Below are positions 54,475 to 61,331 of a stretch of 64,000 nt of DNA, one piece after another. Made by a program: the position numbers and the translations under genes. Source of the stretch: Bacteroidales bacterium (lineage in GTDB: Bacteria > Bacteroidota > Bacteroidia > Bacteroidales > P3). The DNA lies in assembly GCA_017960475.1 (NCBI GenBank), contig JAGCZH010000038.1, positions 1 through 64,000 on the forward strand, written 5' to 3'. Positions within the stretch are counted from its first letter, which is position 1; the number at the start of each line of letters is the position of its first letter. The notes beneath the pieces were generated by a model. The model did no database searches. It had not been told where the DNA came from and saw nothing but the letters and a program-made list of their open reading frames with translations.

Positions 54475-55374
54475 ATGCATTCTACACATATACGCATATT
54501 TACAATATGTTATCATAAAAAAACAATGCACTATCACCACGCAAACATATCAGCCAAACCCTTGGCTTTCACCGGCAAAGAACGCGACGAGGAAACAGGC
54601 TATTCCTACTTCGGAGCACGCTACTACGACAGCGACCTAAGTGGGCTGTTTCTTAGCGTCGACCCGATGGCGGATAAGTATCCGAACATTTCGCCGTATG
54701 CCTACTGCGCATGGAATCCCGTGAAGTTGGTAGATCCTGACGGGAAGGACGTATGGGAAGTGGATGGGAATGGTTATATTACTAGAAAAAATGCCAATGG
54801 AGGTGAAAAAAAACAATTGTTGAGATTCTCAAATGGAACAGTTGTTAGTTTTCGGGGGAAGAAATACCATTCTATTATTAAAGAACTATCTTGTGTAAAG
54901 GGAAAAACATCTTCCACTTTTGGGGATGCGGGAATGCAAGATGCATTAACTAACGTTTTCCTGGCCATGGCAGACAATACAAATGTGGAATGGCGGCTTG
55001 ATCGATATAAAGGCAATAACTATGGTTTGGGTACAAAACATACAGAAGAAGAATCACTCAATTCAAAAGATGTGTCTGGAGGCAGGTATGGGGACTCGGA
55101 TTTGATTACTATGGTCCATTCACATCCTTTATATAGGGATTGGGAGAATCCGACATCTCAAGAAACAGAATTTTCAAGCATGGGCTATTCGAAAAATAAG
55201 CCATCCATCAATTCCGACAAAGTAAGAAAAGTGAACCATGCAAGGAATGTCAACTATTATACATATTTTCCAAGGACAAGGGAACTGTGGGCTGTAGGAG
55301 TCAGATATCCCATATATATTAGGAAAATTAAAAGTTATAAGAGCTTTTTCTTTGGCACAATTAATTCCAAATAA
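54475..55374 (+). CDS. Orphan Rhs tip D with JAB/DUF4329-like peptidase motif
   Basis: 299 aa. The core end lies at about residues 31-93 (FTGKERDEETGYSYFGARYYD to VDPDGKD), after a ~30-residue leader that is not Rhs-like. The tip has NVEWRLDR (Glu172), then LITMVHSHPLYR (H215, H217, P218) and PTSQE (226-230), followed by YTYFPRTRELWAVGV. The order E, HxHP, P-S/T-x-x-D/E resembles JAB/JAMM-type metallopeptidases and the DUF4329 toxin family. No residue match is decisive, so the assignment is moderate. A lipoprotein gene follows at once. Confidence 0.7.
   Translation: MHSTHIRIFTICYHKKTMHYHHANISAKPLAFTGKERDEETGYSYFGARYYDSDLSGLFLSVDPMADKYPNISPYAYCAWNPVKLVDPDGKDVWEVDGNGYITRKNANGGEKKQLLRFSNGTVVSFRGKKYHSIIKELSCVKGKTSSTFGDAGMQDALTNVFLAMADNTNVEWRLDRYKGNNYGLGTKHTEEESLNSKDVSGGRYGDSDLITMVHSHPLYRDWENPTSQETEFSSMGYSKNKPSINSDKVRKVNHARNVNYYTYFPRTRELWAVGVRYPIYIRKIKSYKSFFFGTINSK
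54568..54747 (+). repeat. Rhs core-end repeat, copy D
   Basis: Plus-strand copy encoding FTGKERDEETG...VDPDGK. It is in direct orientation with the main Rhs gene, so crossover with 52998-53180 would replace the main tip with this one. Confidence 0.85.
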
Positions 55375-55375
55375 T

Positions 55376-55888
55376 ATGAAACGATTTCTCTTTGCTTTAG
55401 CTATAACAATTACTTTTTCTTCTTGCAAGGATACTAATACTGTAGAAAAAATCACAGAGGATTCCAATAATTCACATCAGATAAATCCTTGCTTGATTCA
55501 ACCTTTGAGAGAATACATTTCAGATATTGAAACAAATTTTGTTAGACGTGACCAAGACTCCAGCTTAATATACATCATCGATTTCTGGGATGAATATCCT
55601 TCAAATGCGCGGCCGTTTGATACAGTTATTGTTTTTGATTATTTTATAAAAAGAAATAGCGTGGAAGGATATAAAGGATGTGCACTTGTTGACAATTATC
55701 TAATAGCAGTCTTTGACAAAAAACAAATAGGTCATCAATATTATTCAGAAGATGCTCTTATTAATATTCCTTTCAAGTATTTTAAACCATTCAACCCATT
55801 CAATAACAAAGAATATAGTCAAAAATGGAGGGATGAATCTATCGTGCAATTATCAGCAGAAAAAGATGGTGTTATTATCAAAATTTGA
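55376..55888 (+). CDS. Lipoprotein linked to Rhs tip D, candidate immunity protein
   Basis: 170 aa from MKRFLFALAITITFSSC, a lipoprotein signal with the lipobox FSSC; the frame is open 24 nt upstream but that part overlaps tip D. No family recognised; the body has acidic and aromatic strands (LIYIIDFWDEYPSNARPFDTV, VFDYFIKRNSVEGYKGC). It starts directly after the tip D stop. Lipidation places it at a membrane facing the periplasm or the surface. Confidence 0.7.
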   Translation: MKRFLFALAITITFSSCKDTNTVEKITEDSNNSHQINPCLIQPLREYISDIETNFVRRDQDSSLIYIIDFWDEYPSNARPFDTVIVFDYFIKRNSVEGYKGCALVDNYLIAVFDKKQIGHQYYSEDALINIPFKYFKPFNPFNNKEYSQKWRDESIVQLSAEKDGVIIKI

Positions 55889-55943
55889 AATTGTAAATAC
55901 CACTTCACGGTGGGTGGTACAAGGCCCTGTGAAAGGCATAGAG

Positions 55944-55995
55944 GGGACTTATTTGCAATCTGATACAGAGGGACTAATTTGCAATCTGACACAGT
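55944..55995 (+). repeat. Two 26-bp direct repeats in the tip D/E spacer
   Basis: GGGACTTATTTGCAATCTGA and its continuation ATACAGA (55944-55969) are followed immediately by a second copy with a few changes (55970-55995). Each contains an ATTTGCAATCTGA block. It lies in the short spacer before tip E and has no coding role I can see. Confidence 0.55.
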
Positions 55996-56033
55996 ATACT
56001 ATAGGGGTTTGTAATCCGTTATCATAATAACCA

Positions 56034-56888
56034 ATGACCTCAAAACCACATAATACGGTTATCAAATATTGCTCCAAAAGTAGCTTCACCTTCACCGGCA
56101 AGGAGAAAGACTCGGAGACAGGCTATTGCTACTTCGGAGCGAGGTATTACGACAGCGACCTGTCGGGCTTGTTCCTGAGCGTCGACCCGATGGCGGACAA
56201 ATACCTGAGCATTAGTCCTTATGCTTATTGCGCCTGGAATCCAGTGAAACTGGTGGACCCAGAAGGGAAAGAGATTTATTATAAGGAAGAAAAGGCAACT
56301 TTTGTATATAAGAAAAATGCAGAAGGTGAATACGGGTTCTATAATTGCGCAACTGGTGAAGTGTATTCAGGGAATAATCAGGAATTTGTTGACGATCTCA
56401 CGAATGCCCTAGGTCTACTAAAAGAGGGGAAATATGGGAATAGATTAGTATCATACTTTGAGGGGCGTCAGGATCATACTCTTATCATTCGTAAAGGGGC
56501 ACAAAATGTTCAAGTTGGAACTAATATAATATGGAATAATACAAAAAAAACCATGTTACCCGTCGGAACAAAAAAAAGTGACCCCGTGCAAATAGAACCC
56601 GCAGAAACATTTGTGAGTTTGGGGCACGAAATGGCACATGTACGTGATGCTTATATATTTGGAGATAAGTTTAATAATATGTCACACCAAGCAAAAGAAC
56701 AAAGAGCCATGTTAACGGAAAACTTTATAAGAAGAGAACATGGTTTTAGACAACGTACATTCTACGGACTAAAAAACAATGGACATTCCGTTGATTATGA
56801 ATCATATCCAGCATTAATACTTCCTCCATTCCCAATCAATGTATTCAGAGTAAATGGTTTTTCTAAAAACAGTATATTTAACTTTTAA
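56034..56888 (+). CDS. Orphan Rhs tip E, M91 (NleD-like) zinc metallopeptidase
   Basis: 284 aa. A ~18-residue leader is followed by the core end (FTGKEKDSETG to VDPEGKE, about 20-80). The tip has the M91 signature: ETFVSLGHEMAHVRDAYIFG (HExxH at 198-202) and LTENFIRREHGFRQRTFYG (Glu229 as likely third ligand). This is the zinc protease family of NleD. It is related to the tip of the full-length Rhs protein: GEVYSGNNQEFVDDLTNALG here resembles GTAYDGNNEFVQQTAQALD there. A linked lipoprotein gene follows. Confidence 0.8.
   Translation: MTSKPHNTVIKYCSKSSFTFTGKEKDSETGYCYFGARYYDSDLSGLFLSVDPMADKYLSISPYAYCAWNPVKLVDPEGKEIYYKEEKATFVYKKNAEGEYGFYNCATGEVYSGNNQEFVDDLTNALGLLKEGKYGNRLVSYFEGRQDHTLIIRKGAQNVQVGTNIIWNNTKKTMLPVGTKKSDPVQIEPAETFVSLGHEMAHVRDAYIFGDKFNNMSHQAKEQRAMLTENFIRREHGFRQRTFYGLKNNGHSVDYESYPALILPPFPINVFRVNGFSKNSIFNF
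56091..56268 (+). repeat. Rhs core-end repeat, copy E
   Basis: Plus-strand copy, direct with the main Rhs gene and copy D, inverted to copies A-C. It differs in DPEG for DPDG at the end. Confidence 0.85.
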
Positions 56889-56906
56889 TATAGGAAATTG
56901 TATTAT

Positions 56907-57482
56907 ATGATGAAAATAATTAGATTTTTATTCCTTATTCTTACACTTTGTTGTGTATTCAGTTGCAAAATAAGCGATATGCTAAGCTCCTCTCTGTCAA
57001 AATCTCAGAATATTTGTCTAAAAGAAAATCAAACCGATCTGAAGGAGATATTTATGGCGTATCAGTTTGCTCGAAAAAATCATAGCATTAACCATGTAAT
57101 GGATTCAATAATAACATCTCTTTCAGATGGAAAAGAACATGATACAGTATTCGTAATGGAGAGTTGTAATCCCCCGTTATATTCTTACTATGCTATTGTT
57201 TGGAATAAAGATGACATATATACACTATTTGATTCAGAATCCTTTTCTAAAGGAGCTTGCGGTGAAAATGATTTAATGCTGATGAAGATAATAGAGAAAT
57301 GGGACAAAAAAAATATAATATCTAAAAGCCATGAGATGCCATTAAGCTATTATGGTGAATGGCCAGTATCCCGTATTGCAAGTCGGATTGTGATGAGACG
57401 AGCAAAGTGTGAGTCTGTTGAAAGTGTTTTCTTTTATGAGATTGATACGAGATGCAACGCCAACCCTGTTTTGTACGATTAA
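56907..57482 (+). CDS. Lipoprotein linked to Rhs tip E, candidate immunity protein
   Basis: 191 aa from MMKIIRFLFLILTLCCVFSC, a lipoprotein signal with lipobox VFSC; ATGs three codons upstream or one codon downstream are alternatives. No family recognised; it is mostly helical with a central strand pair (DTVFVMESCNPPLYSYYAIVW). It starts about 18 bp after tip E, the immunity position. Confidence 0.7.
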   Translation: MMKIIRFLFLILTLCCVFSCKISDMLSSSLSKSQNICLKENQTDLKEIFMAYQFARKNHSINHVMDSIITSLSDGKEHDTVFVMESCNPPLYSYYAIVWNKDDIYTLFDSESFSKGACGENDLMLMKIIEKWDKKNIISKSHEMPLSYYGEWPVSRIASRIVMRRAKCESVESVFFYEIDTRCNANPVLYD

Positions 57483-57654
57483 ATGAGGATGTATGATTAT
57501 TCCTACCCGTTGGTGGAATTAAACCAGCTCATATTTAACTCTGCCAATAGGTAGTTTTTAAAAAGTTAATATTATGAGCGACAGTCAAAGAGTTTTTTTA
57601 CCTATAATACGGATAAAGAGACCGTCGGCATGTTTAGTATAGTTACGGACAATC

Positions 57655-57737
57655 ATATATTGGTTATTATGGCTACGGAGACATTGCCTGTAAAGGGGAA
57701 AAACAACATTGGATTATGGTATCTTTAAATACTGATA
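57655..57737 (+). pseudogene. Remnant of Rhs tip A at the right island end
   Basis: A plus-strand stretch encoding YYGYGDIACKG and EKQHWIMVSLNTDR is nearly identical to the middle of tip A, which lies on the minus strand at the left end. It then jumps directly to the terminal repeat, missing the rest of the toxin and the linked gene. The 57483-57654 stretch before it holds no gene and may be older debris. Confidence 0.8.
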
Positions 57738-57911
57738 GGATAGTGACCGAATATTTCTTAAACCATAAACGGTCATTAGAGCAAGAGTTCTACTAATACC
57801 ACCTGATAATATCTATTTATGCCGTATCAGCATTTCTTTCGGCATTCTATCCACCTCCCTGTCTTGCCGAAACCCGCTACAGTTTCGCCGATGATGCAGC
57901 CAATCTACTCG
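57738..57911 (+). repeat. Right terminal inverted repeat of the Rhs island
   Basis: Inverted copy of 37061-37232. The similarity fades after CTACTCGGAAAAA, shortly before the terminator at 57937. It joins directly to the tip A remnant. Confidence 0.9.
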
Positions 57912-57936
57912 GAAAAATCCTAATTTGACATGATTT

Positions 57937-57971
57937 AAAACGGCAGATTTTACGCCCAAATCTGCCGTTTT
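57937..57971. terminator. Bidirectional hairpin terminator at the island edge
   Basis: AAAACGGCAGATTT and AAATCTGCCGTTTT form a 14-bp stem with a 7-nt loop, flanked by A and T tracts on both sides. It would insulate the island from the tRNA region. Confidence 0.8.
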
Positions 57972-57988
57972 TGGTCATTGTTTGAGAA

Positions 57989-58020
57989 TAAAAACGCAAC
58001 TATCTGATTGATAGTTGCGT
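57989..58020 (-). terminator. Terminator of tRNA-Gln
   Basis: ACGCAACTAT pairs with ATAGTTGCGT; on the minus strand it follows the tRNA 3' end by a few bases and is followed by TTTTTATTC. Confidence 0.8.
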
Positions 58021-58023
58021 GTG

Positions 58024-58094
58024 TTGTCCCACAAGGATTCGAACCTTGGCAAGCAGAACCAAAATCTGATGTGCTACCATTACACCATGGGACA
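58024..58094 (-). tRNA. tRNA-Gln (anticodon TTG)
   Basis: A full cloverleaf on the minus strand: acceptor TGTCCCA/TGGGACA, D-arm with AATGGTAGCA, anticodon stem CAGA/TCTG around TTTTGGT (anticodon TTG), T-arm with GGTTCGAATCC, discriminator A. CCA is not encoded. A promoter lies upstream and a terminator downstream. Confidence 0.95.
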
Positions 58095-58122
58095 ATGGCT
58101 TTTTGCTGTCAAAAAGCGGGTG

Positions 58123-58154
58123 CAAAAATACATTATTTTGCCTGTTTGGACAAA
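58123..58154 (-). promoter_or_regulatory. Promoter of tRNA-Gln
   Basis: On the minus strand TTTG (58151-58154), a 20-nt spacer, and TATTTTTG (58123-58130), about 28 bp before the tRNA. It is the best complete TTTG/TAnnTTTG match in the window. Confidence 0.75.
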
Positions 58155-58266
58155 TTTTTTTGTCGTAATACCCTTTGAGGATATATTAATATGTTGATTG
58201 TTTATTTGTTGAAGATTTGTTTTTTTTATTGCGAAGACGTTTCATCATGATGTAATTTCTCAAAAC

Positions 58267-58300
58267 AAAGGGCGCAAAAATGCTTTTTTGCGCCCTTTTT
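58267..58300. terminator. Terminator after the acyl-CoA synthetase gene
   Basis: GGGCGCAAAAA and TTTTTGCGCCC form a stem with a short loop; A and T tracts lie on both sides, so it may work in both directions. It follows the minus-strand gene that ends at 58326. Confidence 0.8.
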
Positions 58301-58325
58301 GTTTATTTAAAAAAACAAGTAAAGA

Positions 58326-60191
58326 TTAGTTCTCTTTGAATGGAAGCTTTATCGAAGGCAGTTCGATGGTTCTGAACGATGAGAAGAGACCTGCCTTTGT
58401 ATCGTCTTGCTTTCCAAAGATATCAATGATGAGGTCTTTGTATTTCTCCTGCAGGATCTTGCGTCTGACTTTTAGTGTGGGGGAAAGGAATCCGTTGTTG
58501 GAAGTCCATTCCTCGCTTACCAGACGGAATTTCTTTATTTGTTCGTGTGGAGCAAACTCTTTGTTGTATAGGTCTATGACCTCCTGCATCTTCTTGTTCA
58601 CTTCGGGCATATTTATCAGCTGAATGTTGTCACGGTAATGTAAGTGATGTTTCAGCGCCCAATAGTGCAGAGTGTTGAAGTTGGGAGAGATGATGGCTGC
58701 GGCGATCTTTTGGTTTTCACCCACCACCATGACCTGGTCGATGTATTCCGATTCGCGGAGTTTGTTCTCAATGACCTGTGGCGCTACATATTTACCTGCC
58801 GAGAGTTTGAAGATATCCTTCTTTCTGTCGGTGATTTTAATATAGCGTCCGGCGATGATTTTGCCGATATCGCCAGTGTGGAACCACCCTTCGCTGTCGA
58901 TGACTTCTGATGTGTATTCAGGGTCTTTGTAGTAACCCATCATGACATGGGGACCTCTGGTAAGAATCTCACCGTCCTCGGCGATTTTCATTTCTGTTCC
59001 GCTGAGCATGGGTCCCACAGTGCCGTAGCGTACATATCCGTCAACGGGGTTGTTGACAGCGATGACAGGGGAGGTCTCGCTAAGGCCATAGCCTTCGTAA
59101 ATGTTCATTCCAGCGGCGCTGAAAAGGCGTACCAAATGCTCGGGAATACTGCTTCCGCCGCTAATGATGATCATGCGTTTGCCGCCAAATTTCTCACGCC
59201 ATTTGCTGTAGACCATTTTGTCGTAGAACCATTGCATTATTTGGTACCATAAAGAGACCTTCTTGATGATGCCGTTGTCAAAGCGCATGCCATGTTTGAA
59301 AGCACGGAAATAGATGGCTTTCTTGAGGAGTGGGAGGTCTTTTCCGGCGGCATAGAGTTTGTCGTAGAACATCTCCAGGACGCGTGGCACGGCACAGAAA
59401 CCTCCGCAGCCGATGTCGTGCATGTCGCGTTGGAGGGTGCCCATGCTTTCAGCATAGTAAATGCTACACCCATGATGTTGGAAATGGTAATTCATGGAGC
59501 GTTCAAACACATGGTTCAGAGGCAGGAATGAAAGCACGTTATAGTCCGAGGTCATGGGGTTGACTTTGGAGTGGGCAAGGAAGTTGGAGCAGATGTTCCT
59601 GTGCGAGAGCATTACACCTTTGGGGTCTCCGGTTGTGCCGCTGGTATATATCAGGGTCAGCCAGTCGTCGGGTTTTGTCTGTTCTTTTTGTTTCTCCAAT
59701 TCGGCGAGGTGCTTTTCTCGATTAGCGATGCCGAGTTTAAGTATCTCAAGGGTGCGGTGTTCGCCTTCAATGTTGGCGAGGGTGTAGATGTCTGGTTTCA
59801 CTTCCAGTTGGTTCCATGCAGGGCGAATGCGGTTGAGAAGCACTTTGCTGCTGACCAGAATCAGACGGGCCTCGCTGTGTCGGAAGATGTGGGTGTAGTT
59901 CTCGGTTGAAAGGGTGGGATATACAGGAACGTGTATGGCACCCATCAATGCCAGTGCCATGTCTATGAAGTTCCATTCAGGGCAGTTGTTGGAAATCGTT
60001 ATCACTCGGTCTCCGGGTTTTATGCCGAGCTCCATAAGACCATAGGCCATGAAGTGCGCGTATTTGTAGTAGTCGTGGGAACTATATCTAATCCATTCTC
60101 CATTGACCTTACCTGCAAGTATATCATCCTTTGGATGATTTACCACCAGATGGTCCAATAAGTCAAAAAGCCGTGTAATCTCTATTTCCAT
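58326..60191 (-). CDS. Long-chain fatty acid--CoA ligase (AMP-forming)
   Basis: 621 aa, like the FadD15-type enzymes of Bacteroidota. The AMP-binding P-loop is LTLIYTSGTTGDPKGVMLSH; further motifs are GYGLSETSPV, GWFHTGDIG and ITDRKKDIFKLSAGKYVAPQ. It activates fatty acids to acyl-CoA at the cytoplasmic side of the membrane. The N-terminal block (YKYAHFMAYGLMELGIKPGDRV) and the C-terminal lid are both present, so it looks complete. Confidence 0.93.
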   Translation of the reverse strand: MEIEITRLFDLLDHLVVNHPKDDILAGKVNGEWIRYSSHDYYKYAHFMAYGLMELGIKPGDRVITISNNCPEWNFIDMALALMGAIHVPVYPTLSTENYTHIFRHSEARLILVSSKVLLNRIRPAWNQLEVKPDIYTLANIEGEHRTLEILKLGIANREKHLAELEKQKEQTKPDDWLTLIYTSGTTGDPKGVMLSHRNICSNFLAHSKVNPMTSDYNVLSFLPLNHVFERSMNYHFQHHGCSIYYAESMGTLQRDMHDIGCGGFCAVPRVLEMFYDKLYAAGKDLPLLKKAIYFRAFKHGMRFDNGIIKKVSLWYQIMQWFYDKMVYSKWREKFGGKRMIIISGGSSIPEHLVRLFSAAGMNIYEGYGLSETSPVIAVNNPVDGYVRYGTVGPMLSGTEMKIAEDGEILTRGPHVMMGYYKDPEYTSEVIDSEGWFHTGDIGKIIAGRYIKITDRKKDIFKLSAGKYVAPQVIENKLRESEYIDQVMVVGENQKIAAAIISPNFNTLHYWALKHHLHYRDNIQLINMPEVNKKMQEVIDLYNKEFAPHEQIKKFRLVSEEWTSNNGFLSPTLKVRRKILQEKYKDLIIDIFGKQDDTKAGLFSSFRTIELPSIKLPFKEN

Positions 60192-60276
60192 ATTTATAGT
60201 AATGTGCTTATTATTCGATTGATTGTTAGTATTTTTGAAGGTAGCATAGCTGGCTTTCCATAAAACTACCGATATG

Positions 60277-60284
60277 CAAATATA
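60277..60284 (-). promoter_or_regulatory. Probable -7 box of the acyl-CoA synthetase gene
   Basis: TATATTTG on the minus strand, about 85 bp upstream of the start; the -33 match is weak. Confidence 0.45.
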
Positions 60285-60343
60285 CTAAAAAAATTAAGAA
60301 ATCGAATACCTGATGTCAAATAATTGTCATTTGGGATATGGTT

Positions 60344-61309
60344 TTAAAAAATCAGAGAGATGATGTCTTCGATCGCTTTGGAGTTTTCAGACATTTTGTC
60401 TATGACAGGAGGCTGGCTTGTTGACGAGTTGACAAGGATATTACGTATTTTTTCTGTGATGCTGGTGTCAAGAGCGTCGGTGGCTATTTCCACATCGGTG
60501 ATGATGTCTTTGCTTTCGTCGACAGAGATGGAGATTTCGACCTCGCCCCAATCAAACTGCCCTTTTTTGTTGGCCACGAATGAGCTCCAATGACCGTAAA
60601 TCCAGTCAGGGCTACTGAAATGATTGTAGAGTTCTATCACTTGAGACTCTTTCATGATGTCGTGGAAATCAATGGTTGTGGCTTCCTGACCGTAGACATT
60701 CTCAAATGCATCGTGAAGAGCTGGAATGATGTTGGAACTGTCGATAGGCGCCAGTTCGGAGAGGTTCACCACACGGCTCGAAACTGACGAGACTCCATGT
60801 TTGTGTAGTTTGGCGGGTTTTGGCTTGAGGTATCTTTGTAGATCGTCCAAGTTGCCTCGTATCAAAATGGTGCCGTGGTGAAGGCGTTGATGGCGTCCTT
60901 TGGAGAACGCATTGCCGCTGAATTTACGGCCCTGGCAAAGGATGTCGTTGCGGCCACTCAATTGGCATTCTATTCCGAAAGATAGCAGGGCGCGACGTAT
61001 CACCTCAAATTGAAGCGTCTGGTCGTAAAGGTTGTAAGGAGCTATGAAACTAAAGTTAATGTTGCCATCGTCGTGGTATACGGCGCCACCACCGGTGGTG
61101 CGTCTCATCACATATCCGCCATCGTTGTTCAAAGCCTCAATATTGCATTCCGAGAAGGGGTTCTGGTTCTGACCAATGACTACGGTGCGATGATTCTTCC
61201 ATAGATAAAGCACTATGTTTCCTTGGTCGGGCTGAGAGACGAAATAGTTCTCAACAGCGACGTTCCAGTATGGGTTGGTCTGGTTGCTGACAATAAAGTT
61301 TAGTTTCAC
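60344..61309 (-). CDS. lplA: Lipoate--protein ligase
   Basis: 321 aa, complete LplA. Family motifs are WKNHRTVVIGQNQNPFSECN, the lipoate loop RRTTGGGAVYHDDGNINFSFI, and the catalytic-Lys region GRKFSGNAFSKG, followed by HHGTILI and a C-terminal LplA-C domain (about 240-321). It attaches scavenged lipoate to 2-oxoacid dehydrogenases and GcvH. It ends 15 bp or so before a gap to the synthetase promoter and starts about 22 bp after porQ ends. Confidence 0.92.
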   Translation of the reverse strand: MKLNFIVSNQTNPYWNVAVENYFVSQPDQGNIVLYLWKNHRTVVIGQNQNPFSECNIEALNNDGGYVMRRTTGGGAVYHDDGNINFSFIAPYNLYDQTLQFEVIRRALLSFGIECQLSGRNDILCQGRKFSGNAFSKGRHQRLHHGTILIRGNLDDLQRYLKPKPAKLHKHGVSSVSSRVVNLSELAPIDSSNIIPALHDAFENVYGQEATTIDFHDIMKESQVIELYNHFSSPDWIYGHWSSFVANKKGQFDWGEVEISISVDESKDIITDVEIATDALDTSITEKIRNILVNSSTSQPPVIDKMSENSKAIEDIISLIF

Positions 61310-61331
61310 TGCAGAATATTAATGTGTTGCT

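Larger units (their letters stand above)
37061..57911. mobile_element. Rhs toxin island bounded by long inverted repeats
   Basis: A 20.9-kb block between miaB and tRNA-Gln is bounded by ~173-bp inverted repeats that are about 95% identical by eye. It contains a tyrosine recombinase, one full Rhs lipoprotein with its T9SS-sorted neighbour, five orphan Rhs tips with the shared core end, and one linked exported small gene per tip. The left array runs on the minus strand and the right array on the plus strand, so the arms point outward from the recombinase. The tips and linked genes are AT-rich compared with the Rhs core. No transposase or insertion sequence is seen. Whether the whole block moves as a unit is not shown by the sequence. 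Confidence 0.65.

Noticed and set aside
37061-57911. Short invertible promoter (Bacteroides-type) near the recombinase
   Set aside because: No short inverted repeats flank a promoter next to 42248; only the island-scale repeats and core-end repeats are inverted.
58024-58094. tRNA-Gln as the attachment site of the Rhs island
   Set aside because: I found no copy of the tRNA 3' end at the other island edge, and two terminators separate the tRNA from the right repeat.
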